From: Verrucomicrobiales bacterium
GTDB taxonomy: Bacteria; Verrucomicrobiota; Verrucomicrobiia; Verrucomicrobiales; DEV007
Length of the DNA: 64,000 bases
Direction of reading: 5' to 3'
NCBI GenBank assembly: GCA_029212615.1
Contig: JARGPJ010000003.1
Coordinates: 496,001 to 560,000, forward strand
In this document: positions 44,293 to 53,374 of the stretch, piece after piece
Layout: each line of letters opens with the position of its first letter
How positions within the stretch are numbered: the stretch's first letter is position 1
Made by a program: the position numbers and the translations under genes
The notes under the pieces: generated by a model
The model's database searches: none
What the model was told of the DNA's origin: nothing
Seen by the model: only the letters and a program-made list of their open reading frames with translations

Positions 44293-46875
44293 TCACTTTG
44301 CCTGATAAATACCTGCAGGAGGCGCCCCCACAGCCGGATAAGGCGAAAGCGGAGGAGTGTTGCGGGTGAACTCAGGAGTCGGGTCCTCCGGCTTGGCATT
44401 GATCGGGTTTCCACCCGGATCAATTAACTCGATCGTCACGAAAATGAGAAGCGCATTCTTGATTGAATTGCTGGTCGACGAGCGGAAAGCACGTCCGACA
44501 CCAGGCAGGTCACCGAGCCCGGGAACTTTGTCATTCGAACCGGTGATGGATTCGCCATGATACCCGCCGATCGCCACGGTCTGCCCGTCCCAAACCGTCA
44601 CATTGGTCGTTTCTTTGATCGATTCAAATACCGGCATCAAAATACGGTTTTCGGTGACCACGCTGGCCTCTCCGTTTGCTTGAGTAAAATTAGCATTCCG
44701 GATGGGGGTGCCATAGTTAATAAACCCTATAAAATCGCTAAAATCCGCTGTGATGTTCACATTCACCGTCAAATTATCTGCGGCCACCGTAGGCTCGACC
44801 TCAATAATACTTCCCAGCCCCCGGGTCTCGAAAGCAGTCGGTGTCGCCGGCGTCGCCGGGAACACTAAGTTCGCCGATGGAGGACCGTCGTCATCATCGT
44901 CATCGTCGTCGTCACTACCGATTTGATTCGGAATTTCCGGAGGATCATACTCTGTCGGATAAATAAACTCTCTGATCTGCTCGATTCTAGCGATCTGCCC
45001 CGGCTTTGTCACGACATGAGAATCAAAAAGCTGATCGGACGCCTTACTTTGGTTGAGAGCCCGGATAACCATTTGAAACTGCGGGTCAGTAAATACCCCC
45101 GCCACAGAAAAGACCCCGGGCGCTTTCTGAAGTCCTGAGTCGGGAGTAGATCGATTTAAAACGTCCTCAATGCTCTGCGTCGCGGCAAGATCTCCAGTCC
45201 GGAGGCCGGCGGTAACCGGGTTCATTCCCACCGGAATGCCACTTTGATTAAAAATGTAATCACTCGCACTGGTCCCCTGAGTGGTATTTCCATCAGTCCC
45301 GCCTCCGAAAAAGACCCGGGGACTCGACCCCAGGTTTGACGCCCCCAGGAGCCAGTCAACGCCCAACTGCCGCAGGGCATTCTCTTCGATTGATATCGTC
45401 TTCACCCTAACTTTCACCAGCTTACTGCCCGTGTCTCTCGCCGCCTGAACAATGGATTCGACGATCTGTAACTGCGTCGGCGTGTTTCGAACGATCAAGG
45501 TACTCGTCGAAGGCACGAAACGTGCCGAGGCGCCTTCGCCGAAAGCTATCCCATTCTGCTCCAGGAACTCCTGAGCAGTGATTCGCTTCAAGGCGACCCC
45601 CTGACTCTCAACCGGATCGGCGAACGGGTCCGCCGGACTTGCTCCCCCTCCCGAAGGAGTTCCACCTGAAATAAAACCGGGAGGAACCGAATAGCTGCGA
45701 GTAATAATACTCTCACTGTTCAAATCAGCTTCCGGCGAAATAATCACCGCAAAGGAATCGACCCGGTAACCGAGGCGAACCTGTTGCGTCACGTATTTCA
45801 AGGCGGCAGCAAGGGGAACGTTCGAAAGCTTTACCGTCACCAGCCTGTCGGGGATCGTCGCCGCCTCCGCCGATCCCGAAGCGTCGATAACAAAACTCAC
45901 TCCCCGCTTCGACGGATCAGGCTCGGAAACATCCAGCTCCTGAGAAGTCTGGGAAAGGAAATCAAGAACGTCTGCAATGCGGGCACCGTTAAACTCAAGC
46001 CGCGGAATGATGATCGAATTTAACTTCGACTCAATCGTCGTGCTTCCACCGAGAGCGGTGTCCCACCCATCGATCTCAAGGTCTTCCGCGCGAACAATCT
46101 GTGGAACCGGTGATTCCCACGCTTCAGCGACCTGCCGCATATTCGCTGCCCGGGTGTGATCCCGAGCCACATCAAAATAATCCATGCGGTGCCGCTCAAC
46201 ATCCTCAAGCCCTCGTCTTGCCGCTGTATTGTATGCATCGACGGCAAGCACTTCATGGTAAGATCGCTCAGCACGATCGTAGTCGCCAAGCTCAAGGTAT
46301 CCTTTCGCAAGAATAAGCTTACTCTTCACCAGCTCTACATTCTCAAGATGCCGCGGCGACGTGGCCATATTATAACGGTCGTCGCGTTCACGGAGATCCT
46401 GCAACATCCTCTTAACTTCAGGATCAATGAGAGAACCCGGAACACTGTTTTTCTGAGCGGTCGAAATAACATCATCGAGCACTGCCTCGGCTTCGGCCCA
46501 ACGCGCCTCATCAATCTTCAACCTTGCAAAGGCCAGGCTCGCTGATTGATAGCGCTTAAAAAACACCCGCCTTTGATCGGCCACCGCGGGGACTGCCGGC
46601 ACCGTTTCAAAGGCCGCCTTAAAATTATCCATCGCCTCGCCGTATGACTTATCGGCATACGCTCGCGACCCGGCCGTAAACAGCGTTTGCGATGCTTTGA
46701 CCATTTCCTGTCGCCGCTGCGCCTCACGCACCGCCATACCCGCGACACCTCCCGGCACCTCGTTTCCATCCGCCATCACCCCCGTAATCGAGACGCAGGT
46801 ACCCACCGAAATGCAGACTGCAATCCGCCAGTTACCCGAAAGGAGATGTGTTAAGAAGGAAAACAAAATAAGCAA
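44293..46875 (-). CDS. Amuc_1098-like type IV pilus outer-membrane secretin
   Basis: About 860 residues. The frame opens with TTG at 46875; the actual start is uncertain. A signal region (NWRIAVCISVGTCVSITGVMA) leads to an alpha-helical N-terminal part (60-250) with TPR-like pairs (AKGYLELGDYDRAERSYHEVL). N-domains follow, then the secretin C-terminus (about 620-830) with VEPTVAADNLTVNVNI, ETTNVTVWDGQTVAIGGYHGES and GLGDLPGVGRAFRS. A run of nine Asp near residue 655 sits in a loop. The organisation matches the Verrucomicrobia-specific Amuc_1098 family, thought to be the type IV pilus pore. No pilMNOP genes are adjacent. Confidence 0.85.
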   Translation of the reverse strand: MLILFSFLTHLLSGNWRIAVCISVGTCVSITGVMADGNEVPGGVAGMAVREAQRRQEMVKASQTLFTAGSRAYADKSYGEAMDNFKAAFETVPAVPAVADQRRVFFKRYQSASLAFARLKIDEARWAEAEAVLDDVISTAQKNSVPGSLIDPEVKRMLQDLRERDDRYNMATSPRHLENVELVKSKLILAKGYLELGDYDRAERSYHEVLAVDAYNTAARRGLEDVERHRMDYFDVARDHTRAANMRQVAEAWESPVPQIVRAEDLEIDGWDTALGGSTTIESKLNSIIIPRLEFNGARIADVLDFLSQTSQELDVSEPDPSKRGVSFVIDASGSAEAATIPDRLVTVKLSNVPLAAALKYVTQQVRLGYRVDSFAVIISPEADLNSESIITRSYSVPPGFISGGTPSGGGASPADPFADPVESQGVALKRITAQEFLEQNGIAFGEGASARFVPSTSTLIVRNTPTQLQIVESIVQAARDTGSKLVKVRVKTISIEENALRQLGVDWLLGASNLGSSPRVFFGGGTDGNTTQGTSASDYIFNQSGIPVGMNPVTAGLRTGDLAATQSIEDVLNRSTPDSGLQKAPGVFSVAGVFTDPQFQMVIRALNQSKASDQLFDSHVVTKPGQIARIEQIREFIYPTEYDPPEIPNQIGSDDDDDDDDDGPPSANLVFPATPATPTAFETRGLGSIIEVEPTVAADNLTVNVNITADFSDFIGFINYGTPIRNANFTQANGEASVVTENRILMPVFESIKETTNVTVWDGQTVAIGGYHGESITGSNDKVPGLGDLPGVGRAFRSSTSNSIKNALLIFVTIELIDPGGNPINAKPEDPTPEFTRNTPPLSPYPAVGAPPAGIYQAK

Positions 46876-46983
46876 CCCGGCGACTCCAGGTCATGAATCG
46901 GGACCATACCAATACAATCTTGCGTTGTTCAAGCAGGTAATTTCCAAACACTTCCGTTCATGTCCCGGCATTTGATTGGCAAT

Positions 46984-49983
46984 CTAATCTCTCGATCCGG
47001 GCACCAACGGCAAAGAAATCTCCTCTTCGCCGCGTAGAACCACGATCTCTGTCTCCTCCCCGACTTTGAGAGCCGCCATGGCATCCGTATAGTCATAAAT
47101 ATTGAGGATTTTACGACCAGCAAGCCCTACAATAATATCGCCACCTTGAACACCTGCTTTGCCCGCCGGGCCGCTCTCAGAAACACCGCTGAGTTTTACC
47201 CCTTTGACTTCACCCTGGCTGTAATCAGGAATCGTTCCCAGATATACCCGGAAACCACGGGCTCCCCGGTTTTTGGGAGGATCAACCTTCACGTACTTCG
47301 GCGCTTCTGAGTCGATCGCGAGACCACGCGTGATCAAGCCCATGAGCTTCACAATTTTTGTCGTTCCGTCATAATTGATTTTATCCACCGTGTCACGGGG
47401 GGTGTGATAGTCCTCGTGGGCACCCGTGAAGGCGCTCAGGATCGGAACTTTCCGCAGATAGAAATTCGTCGCATCCGTCGGAAGAAAAGTATCAGGCTGA
47501 ATCGTAATCGGAAGTCCGATAGGAGCATTTCTCTGCTCAATGACCTTTTCCCAGTAGTCACTCGATCCGGTTCCCTGAAGAACGAGATTCCCGTCGAGCC
47601 GCCCGATCATGTCCATGTTGAGATACGACGAAAAGATCAAACCGAGCGGCGCATTTTCGTCCCCCAGATATTTCCCTGCGAGATCTCTCACAAAGTGTGA
47701 AGACCCCAGAAGACCAATCTCCTCGCCCGACCAGCCGGCGAAGACCACATCGCGCTTCATGTCGAGCTTGTCCTCCTTCTTCAGATCAGCGAGATACTCG
47801 GCAATCTCGAGAAGACCGGCAACCCCCGAGGCATTGTCGTCTGCTCCATAGTGAATCAGATTACGCTCCCCTTCCTTCGCAAGCGAACCGGGACCTGCCT
47901 TCGTTCCTAGATGATCGATATGCGCACCAACCACCACCGCAGGATTAGGATGAGCTGCGGTTTGTCCCGCCGAAAGAATACCGATTACATTGCGCCCGAG
48001 CCGCTTTTCCTGATCCACATCGATCGTCGCTTTGAGTCTCGCATCCGGAATCTCGAAACCCTGCACCATCTCGCCGGTGTTCAGCGTTTTCTGAATCTCC
48101 GAAAGATCCTTTCCTGCTGAAGCGAGTAATTTTGCCGCAACCTCGTTCGTGATACTGATCGCCGGAATTCCCGAGTCAGCGAGAGAGGCATCGAACTGCA
48201 TGGGCACGAGTTCATCATTCACTTCCGCCTCGGGCCCGCTCACAAAAATGATGCCTGCCGCAAACTTCCTCCGCGCCAGGGTCGCCTTGTGACGAAGGCG
48301 GGAGTAGCGCTGCATCTGCTGACGCAAATCATCATCGACCTCGTCGGGAACAAACCGGAAGACCATGACCCATTTTCCCTTCACATCGAGATGAAAGAAG
48401 CTGGAGTAGGACTCCCCTCCTTTACCATCCGGCACTTCGAGCCCGTAGCCGGCAAAAACAATTCCCGCCTCATTCCGTTCGCCCGTCTTGGAGAAAGAAA
48501 TCGGACGCCAATCCTTATTCACTTCCGGCGTGAACGTTTCGTCCCCCGTCTTGATCGAAAGCTCATTGTCCTCACCGACATCGACTCCCGCCGTAAATTC
48601 GAAAGACTGAAAATAAGTCCCGTCGTCGCCTCCCGGCTCGAGTCCCCATTTTTCAAACGCCTTAGCGACATGCGCCGTGGCGAGGCGCTCCCCCTCCGTT
48701 CCGGTAAGCCGCCCCTCCAGTTCGTCAGAAGCAAGGTACCCAAGGTGATGACGAATGTCCTCTTCCGCAATCTCAGGACTGGTATCAAAGTCAGGCGTGC
48801 CGCCGGACTCTTCTTCAGACGATACCGTCACTTCAGCCGGTAGTGAAACAGGACTCCCGGAAAGCAATGCCATCGCTTCTTCATGATTCCACTTCGCCAG
48901 AAAAATCTGCGACTCCTTCGATGGAGTCCGGTTGGTGGTCCAGGAGAGAGTCTTCCCATCGGGCGTAAAAGTCGGGAGGCCGTCAAACCCCATCGTGTGC
49001 GTCACTCGAACCGGTTCTTTCTCCCCTGCGGCATCGACAAGGTAGAGCTCAAAATTGTCGAAGCCGTGTTTGTTTGTCGCAAAGATCAAATACTCGCCGC
49101 TTGGATGAAAGTAGGGAGCCCATGACATCGCACCGAGACGAGTGAGCTGCCGCTGCTCGCTTCCATCGATGTTCATCGTGTAAATCTCAGCAGTAAGGCC
49201 CTTGCGGTCAAAACGGCGCCAGCAAATCTTCCTGCTGTCTGCGCTGAAAAACGGCCCGCCATCGTAACCGTCCGTATTCGTGAGACGCTTCGCGTTCGAT
49301 CCATCCGCATCGGCGAGATAAATCTCCATCGGAAACTTTTTATCGAGCTTAAAGAATTTTTGATCTTCCTCACTCATCGAGCCGTCATAAGCCTGCCGGT
49401 TTGAAGCGAAGACGATGTGCTTTCCGTCCGCGGAATAAGCACCCTCGGCATCGTAACCCTCAACTCCCGTGAGATTCCGATAGTCACCCGACTCCAGATC
49501 ATACTCAAAAATCTCGAACGCTGCATCGTAGTCCCACGAATACTTCCTGGCTTTGCCTGACTCCCGTTCTTCATACTCAGCCTGCTGCAAAGCTTCTGAT
49601 TCCGGGTCCGCGTGAGTCGAGGCGAACAGCACTTTTTTCCCGTCAGGATGTATCCACGCGCAGGTCGTCTTTCCCATCCCCGGTGAAATCCGCTCCGTAT
49701 CACCCGTTTCGAGATCGAGCAGGTAGATCTGATAAAAAGGATTCCCCTCCTCGCGTTCGCTCTGAAAAACCATTTTCGTCCCGTCGGCCGAAAAATAGCC
49801 TTCACCGGCCCGCCGCCCCTCGAAAGTGAGCTGACGGATTCCTGACAATAGGACGGCCTCACTCTCTGCGGGGGTTTCCTCAGCAGAGAGCGGCAGGACA
49901 ACAAGCAACAGGATCGAAAACCAACCCTGTGGACGGCACGACCTAACCCTGTTAAACCTTTTCAAAAAGAAAGACTGAATCAT
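46984..49983 (-). CDS. TolB-propeller / M28 metallopeptidase / PDZ protein
   Basis: About 999 residues from ATG 49983, chosen because GGTGA lies 5 bases upstream and it gives a signal peptide (KRFNRVRSCRPQGWFSILLLVVLPLSA). Next come TolB/WD40-like beta-propeller blades (about 30-360; repeated ADGTKMVFQSE, PDGKKVLFAST). An M28 zinc aminopeptidase domain follows, with the metal ligands in GAHIDHLG, GADDNASG, GWSGEEIGLLG, LNMDMIGRL and GAHEDYHTPRD. A C-terminal PDZ-like domain closes (KLSGVSESGPAGKAGVQGGDIIVGL). A secreted or periplasmic peptidase. It is divergent from gluQ, with about 63 bases between them. Confidence 0.9.
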   Translation of the reverse strand: MIQSFFLKRFNRVRSCRPQGWFSILLLVVLPLSAEETPAESEAVLLSGIRQLTFEGRRAGEGYFSADGTKMVFQSEREEGNPFYQIYLLDLETGDTERISPGMGKTTCAWIHPDGKKVLFASTHADPESEALQQAEYEERESGKARKYSWDYDAAFEIFEYDLESGDYRNLTGVEGYDAEGAYSADGKHIVFASNRQAYDGSMSEEDQKFFKLDKKFPMEIYLADADGSNAKRLTNTDGYDGGPFFSADSRKICWRRFDRKGLTAEIYTMNIDGSEQRQLTRLGAMSWAPYFHPSGEYLIFATNKHGFDNFELYLVDAAGEKEPVRVTHTMGFDGLPTFTPDGKTLSWTTNRTPSKESQIFLAKWNHEEAMALLSGSPVSLPAEVTVSSEEESGGTPDFDTSPEIAEEDIRHHLGYLASDELEGRLTGTEGERLATAHVAKAFEKWGLEPGGDDGTYFQSFEFTAGVDVGEDNELSIKTGDETFTPEVNKDWRPISFSKTGERNEAGIVFAGYGLEVPDGKGGESYSSFFHLDVKGKWVMVFRFVPDEVDDDLRQQMQRYSRLRHKATLARRKFAAGIIFVSGPEAEVNDELVPMQFDASLADSGIPAISITNEVAAKLLASAGKDLSEIQKTLNTGEMVQGFEIPDARLKATIDVDQEKRLGRNVIGILSAGQTAAHPNPAVVVGAHIDHLGTKAGPGSLAKEGERNLIHYGADDNASGVAGLLEIAEYLADLKKEDKLDMKRDVVFAGWSGEEIGLLGSSHFVRDLAGKYLGDENAPLGLIFSSYLNMDMIGRLDGNLVLQGTGSSDYWEKVIEQRNAPIGLPITIQPDTFLPTDATNFYLRKVPILSAFTGAHEDYHTPRDTVDKINYDGTTKIVKLMGLITRGLAIDSEAPKYVKVDPPKNRGARGFRVYLGTIPDYSQGEVKGVKLSGVSESGPAGKAGVQGGDIIVGLAGRKILNIYDYTDAMAALKVGEETEIVVLRGEEEISLPLVPGSRD

Positions 49984-50046
49984 TACCTTCACCATACGCA
50001 TGCATCGTAGATTGCGAACCTCTAGCTTTTGTTCAATGATCCCGCA

Positions 50047-50895
50047 ATGACGGTGACCCGATTTGCCCCCAGCCCCACCGGACACCTCCACAAAGGGCAT
50101 GCCTATGCCGCACTGAAAGCGTGGAATTTTGCCCTCGAACACAACGGCCGCTTTCTTCTCCGGATCGAGGACATTGATTTCAACCGCTGCGAACAGGCAA
50201 AAACTGAACAGATTTTCGATGACTTAGCATGGCTCGGCTTGAAATGGGAAACTCCCGTCCGCATCCAGAGTCAGCATCTCGAAGACTACCACTCCGCCGC
50301 AGATAAGCTGAGAAACGACGGACTTCTCTATCCCTGCTTTTGCACCCGCAAAGACATTCTCCGTGAAGTCGAGGAAGCCGGCCGTGCCCCTCACGGGAGC
50401 GAAGGCCCGGTCTACCCGGGCATCTGCCGGCGACTGTCGCAGGACGAACAGGAACACCGGATCGCCTCCGGGGAAGCTCATGCCCTGCGGCTCGATCTTG
50501 AAAAGGCATTGGAAAAAACAGGCGCATCCATGACCTGGCAGGACAGCCTCGCCGGAGAGCAAATCGCGAGACCGGAAGTACTGGGCGACGCCATCATCGT
50601 TCGAAAAGATATCGGCACGAGCTATCACCTCGCCGTCGTCGTCGATGACGGGCTTCAGGAAATCACGGATATCGTGCGAGGAGTTGATCTGTTTGAATCC
50701 ACCCATCTCCACGTCGTTCTGCAGCGACTGCTGGGACTTCCCACGCCGAACTATCATCACCACGCGCTTCTCACCGATGAAAAAGGCGAACGCCTCGCCA
50801 AACGAAACCAGTCCATCACATTAAAAGCCCTGCGTGAGAGCGGCATGAGTCCCGCGGAAGTGATCGGGGAATGCCATCTGCGTTCCTGCGAGTAG
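50047..50895 (+). CDS. gluQ: Glutamyl-queuosine tRNA(Asp) synthetase
   Basis: A 282-residue truncated GluRS paralogue. The class I HIGH-like motif is HKGH (15-18) in RFAPSPTGHLHKGHAY, the zinc motif CFCTRKD...YPGIC is present and the KMSKS-like motif reads KRNQS. It lacks the anticodon-binding domain, as expected for GluQRS, which glutamylates queuosine on tRNA-Asp. The ATG at 50047 starts directly on MTVTRFAP. Confidence 0.95.
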   Translation: MTVTRFAPSPTGHLHKGHAYAALKAWNFALEHNGRFLLRIEDIDFNRCEQAKTEQIFDDLAWLGLKWETPVRIQSQHLEDYHSAADKLRNDGLLYPCFCTRKDILREVEEAGRAPHGSEGPVYPGICRRLSQDEQEHRIASGEAHALRLDLEKALEKTGASMTWQDSLAGEQIARPEVLGDAIIVRKDIGTSYHLAVVVDDGLQEITDIVRGVDLFESTHLHVVLQRLLGLPTPNYHHHALLTDEKGERLAKRNQSITLKALRESGMSPAEVIGECHLRSCE

Positions 50896-50952
50896 GCCAC
50901 TCGCAGCTACCCGCTTGCGAAAGCCCCGACCGACTTTTAGATTTTCACCATC

Positions 50953-51312
50953 ATGAGCGAAGCCACCTATCATCCCCTTGCCAGATCTGAGGAACTCGAA
51001 GAAGGGAAAGGGCGGCCTTTTGAACTTGAAGGACACCGGATTGCTCTCGTTCGTCATGAGGGAACTGTCTACGCCATCGACGACCTCTGTCCTCACGCCG
51101 ATGCATCGCTCGCCTTCGGTCCGGTCGAAAACGGTTGTATCGCCTGCCCCTGGCACTACGCCGAATTTCGGCTTTCCACCGGCGAAGCACTGAGCGGTCC
51201 GACACCACGCGGGATCAGAACCTATGCGGTCCGGGAAGCGGAAGGAGAGGTCTCGATCTGCCTCGATTTACCCGCTTCCGGCGACAACGCAGAAACTTCG
51301 CCTGAAGTGTAA
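50953..51312 (+). CDS. Rieske [2Fe-2S] domain protein (NirD/ferredoxin type)
   Basis: A 119-residue soluble Rieske protein. The first ligand pair CPHA is followed by CPWHYAEF as the second pair, so two Cys and two His are in place. The length matches the small ferredoxin or nitrite-reductase small-subunit type rather than the oxygenase alpha type. Partner enzymes are not adjacent. It lies 57 bases after gluQ and may be cotranscribed. Confidence 0.92.
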   Translation: MSEATYHPLARSEELEEGKGRPFELEGHRIALVRHEGTVYAIDDLCPHADASLAFGPVENGCIACPWHYAEFRLSTGEALSGPTPRGIRTYAVREAEGEVSICLDLPASGDNAETSPEV

Positions 51313-51355
51313 TCATTTCCTTGACGGAAAAGCCCTCCTCTGGCACTTTCCCCGC

Positions 51356-51380
51356 CCCGAAGATCCTTCAATCTTTCGGG
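51356..51380 (+). terminator. Possible terminator after the Rieske gene
   Basis: CCCGAAGAT and ATCTTTCGGG pair with one bulged base around a CCTTCA loop, 43 bases after the Rieske stop and just before the tRNA-Ser gene. A weak T-rich tract follows. Confidence 0.4.
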
Positions 51381-51396
51381 AACATTTTCAATTTTA

Positions 51397-51486
51397 GGTT
51401 CGATGGCTGAGTGGTCGAAAGCGCTTCTTTGCTAAAGAAGTGAACCGGAAACGGTTCCGTGGGTTCGAATCCCACTCGGACCGCCA
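51397..51486 (+). tRNA. tRNA-Ser (anticodon GCU)
   Basis: A 90-base class II tRNA with CCA encoded. Acceptor arm GGTTCGA (51397-51403) pairs with TCGGACC (51476-51482). The anticodon stem CTTCT / AGAAG closes the loop TTGCTAA, so the anticodon is GCT (GCU) reading AGC/AGU serine codons. A long variable arm (ACCGGAAACGGT) and a normal T arm (GGGTTCGAATCCC) follow. Its 3' end seeds the tandem array that begins right here. Confidence 0.96.
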
Positions 51487-51492
51487 TTTAAG

Positions 51493-51530
51493 AAATCCCG
51501 AGTTCCGCGTAGCGGGGCCCGGGATTTTTT
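51493..51530 (+). terminator. tRNA-Ser terminator, array copy 1
   Basis: AAATCCCG (51493-51500) pairs with CGGGATTT (51520-51527), with an inner CCGC/GCGG stem, then T6 ending at 51530. It directly follows the tRNA CCA. Confidence 0.93.
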
Positions 51531-51631
51531 ATGGCCGGGTGGGGTTCGAACCGCAGGTCGATTCGAAGTGAAACGCAGAAAGCCAACCAAGCGCAGCGAC
51601 TTGGATAATCCCACTCGGACCGCCATTTAAG

Positions 51632-51669
51632 AAATCCCGGGTTCCGAGTAGCGGGGCCCGGGATTTTTT
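51632..51669 (+). terminator. Terminator, array copy 2
   Basis: AAATCCCGGG pairs with CCCGGGATTT, followed by the T tract. It is the copy-1 hairpin shifted by exactly 139 bases, with a stronger 10-bp stem. Confidence 0.85.
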
Positions 51670-51770
51670 ATGGCCGGGTGGGGTTCGAACCGCAGGTCGA
51701 TTCGAAGTGAAACGCAGAAAGCCAACCAAGCGCAGCGACTTGGATAATCCCACTCGGACCGCCATTTAAG

Positions 51771-51808
51771 AAATCCCGGGTTCCGAGTAGCGGGGCCCGG
51801 GATTTTTT
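51771..51808 (+). terminator. Terminator, array copy 3
   Basis: Same 10-bp stem and T tract as copy 2, another 139 bases on. It faces the minus-strand tRNA-like remnant. Confidence 0.85.
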
Positions 51809-51809
51809 A

Positions 51810-51878
51810 TGGCCGGGTGGGGTTCGAACCGCAGGTCGATTCGAAGTTCCGGCCACGATACTAACTGACCTACCGGGC
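51810..51878 (-). pseudogene. Degenerate tRNA-like sequence, minus strand
   Basis: Read on the minus strand it begins GCCCGGT and ends ACCCGGC, which pair in six of seven positions (one C-C mismatch). After the 5' arm comes AGGTCAGTTAGTATC, which looks like a D arm, and near the 3' end GGTTCGAACCCC looks like a T loop. The middle has no proper anticodon arm and the total is only 69 bases, so it is a tRNA remnant and not functional. The T-loop part is also present in each unit of the array. Confidence 0.5.
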
Positions 51879-51932
51879 AAGGCGACCGGAAAAATTCCGA
51901 GCCCCCGCGTAGCCGGGCCCGGGATTAGTGAC

Positions 51933-53306
51933 TTATTCGATCGGCTTTCCGATCGCCCTCACCTTAAAACCGATCTCACGCAGCTTCGCGTGATCGAGCA
52001 GGTTCCGTCCATCGAAAATCCACGCGGGCTTCACCATCGACTCAAAGAGAGCCTCAAAGTCGAGATCCTTAAACTCATCCCACTCAGTGAGGACGAGAAT
52101 GGCATTGGCTCCCTCAACCGCAGCAGCGGCATCGGGACACACTTGAATGTTTTCATCGCCTGCTTCGACGCCAAGGTCGCGGAAGACCTTTTCCGTTTCC
52201 ACCTTCGGATCATAGATCGCAAGCGAGGCGCGCTCTTCGAGAAGCTGCTTACAGACATCGATCGCCGGAGTCTCCCGGGTGTCGTTGGTGTCCTTCTTAA
52301 ACGCAAAGCCTAACACAGCGAGACGCTTGCCACTGACCGTATTGAAGAAGGCTTGAACCACGGAGTCGGCGAATCGCCGCTTCTGCCATTGATTCATCGT
52401 GATAACGGCTTCCCAGTACTCAGCAACCTCAGGCAGGCCAAAGTGACCGCAAAGGTAAACGAGGTTGAGCACATCCTTCTGAAAGCAGGAGCCTCCGAAT
52501 CCCACTGAAGATTTCAAAAACTTCGGACCAATCCGTGAGTCTGTCCCGATTGCATTCGCGACCTCATCCACATCCGCTTCAGTCGCCTCGCAGAGAGCTG
52601 AAATACTGTTGATCGAGGAAATGCGCTGCGCGAGAAAAGCATTGGCGACGAGCTTTGCGAGCTCAGATGACCAGAGATTTGTCCGGATAATTCGCTCCTG
52701 CGGAACCCAACCGCCGTAAACATTGGCGAGGCGCTCAATCGCGGCCTGACCTTCGGGAGTGGTCTCCCCCCCGATAAGGATACGGTCCGGGTTTTCCAGG
52801 TCTCTGACCGCTGTGCCCTCTGCCAGAAATTCAGGATTCGACAGCACCTGATGGTCATGCGCTGTCCCGCTCGTTTCGAGGATCGACTTGATCGCCTCCG
52901 CGGTCCGAACCGGGATGGTGCTTTTCTCAACGATGATCTTCGGCCCACCGGCATGCTCGGCAATAGACCGGGCGACGGATTCAACAAAACGGAGATCGGC
53001 TGCCCGGTTCGCTCCGAGTCCATAGGTCTTCGTCGGTGTGTTCACACTGACAAAAATGATGTCAGCTTCCCGAATCGCATTCTCAACAGCCGTGCTGAAG
53101 AAAAGGTTCACTCCCCGGGCGCGCCTCACGATTTCGTCGAGGCCCGGCTCATAGACAGGTAACTGGTCAGAGTTCCAGGCAGCGATACGCTCCGCGTTGA
53201 TATCAACGACTTCGACACGAACATCGGAGCACTTGTCGGCAATCATGGCCATGGTGGGTCCACCGACATAGCCGGCTCCGATACAACAAATTTTCGTGGT
53301 AAACAT
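51933..53306 (-). CDS. ugd: UDP-glucose 6-dehydrogenase
   Basis: A 457-residue UGD of the longer, eukaryote-like type. NAD motif [28 protein letters not shown], the catalytic Cys in [18 protein letters not shown], and the [20 protein letters not shown] segment are all present. It oxidises UDP-glucose twice to UDP-glucuronate. The next gene upstream (68 bases) makes UDP-xylose from that product. Confidence 0.96.
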   Translation of the reverse strand: MFTTKICCIGAGYVGGPTMAMIADKCSDVRVEVVDINAERIAAWNSDQLPVYEPGLDEIVRRARGVNLFFSTAVENAIREADIIFVSVNTPTKTYGLGANRAADLRFVESVARSIAEHAGGPKIIVEKSTIPVRTAEAIKSILETSGTAHDHQVLSNPEFLAEGTAVRDLENPDRILIGGETTPEGQAAIERLANVYGGWVPQERIIRTNLWSSELAKLVANAFLAQRISSINSISALCEATEADVDEVANAIGTDSRIGPKFLKSSVGFGGSCFQKDVLNLVYLCGHFGLPEVAEYWEAVITMNQWQKRRFADSVVQAFFNTVSGKRLAVLGFAFKKDTNDTRETPAIDVCKQLLEERASLAIYDPKVETEKVFRDLGVEAGDENIQVCPDAAAAVEGANAILVLTEWDEFKDLDFEALFESMVKPAWIFDGRNLLDHAKLREIGFKVRAIGKPIE

Positions 53307-53374
53307 AAGATGAAAAGAAAACGCTCTTGGTGGTGCCAGCTGAATGCTTCGGCAAGTGACAGAACTGAAGCAAT

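Larger units (their letters stand above)
51468..51847. repeat. 139-bp tandem array (2.7 copies) built from tRNA 3' ends and a terminator
   Basis: Starting inside the T arm of tRNA-Ser, the sequence repeats with a 139-base period: phases 51468, 51607 and 51746, the third copy ending at 51847. Copies 2 and 3 are identical over their shared part; copy 1 differs at three bases or so. Each unit carries the last 15 bases of tRNA-Ser plus GCCA, the terminator hairpin with T6, and a T-arm-like GGTTCGAACC on the other strand. The last unit leads into the rest of a degenerate minus-strand tRNA-like sequence. Confidence 0.95.
51487..51932. other. 446-base non-coding stretch between tRNA-Ser and ugd
   Basis: This gap holds the tandem array, three strong terminator hairpins and the tRNA-like remnant. 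A degenerate fourth terminator-like piece sits at 51897-51924, GC-rich and without a T tract. Short open frames on the minus strand here are repeats of each other and are antisense to tRNA sequence. They are not counted as genes. Confidence 0.85.

Noticed and set aside
51468..51847. CRISPR array
   Set aside because: The repeats are contiguous 139-base tandem copies without spacers and include tRNA and terminator sequence; no cas genes lie near.
51432..51880. Three near-identical minus-strand reading frames (64-78 residues) in the array
   Set aside because: They are repeats of one another, built from tRNA antisense and repeat units, and have no gene-like features.
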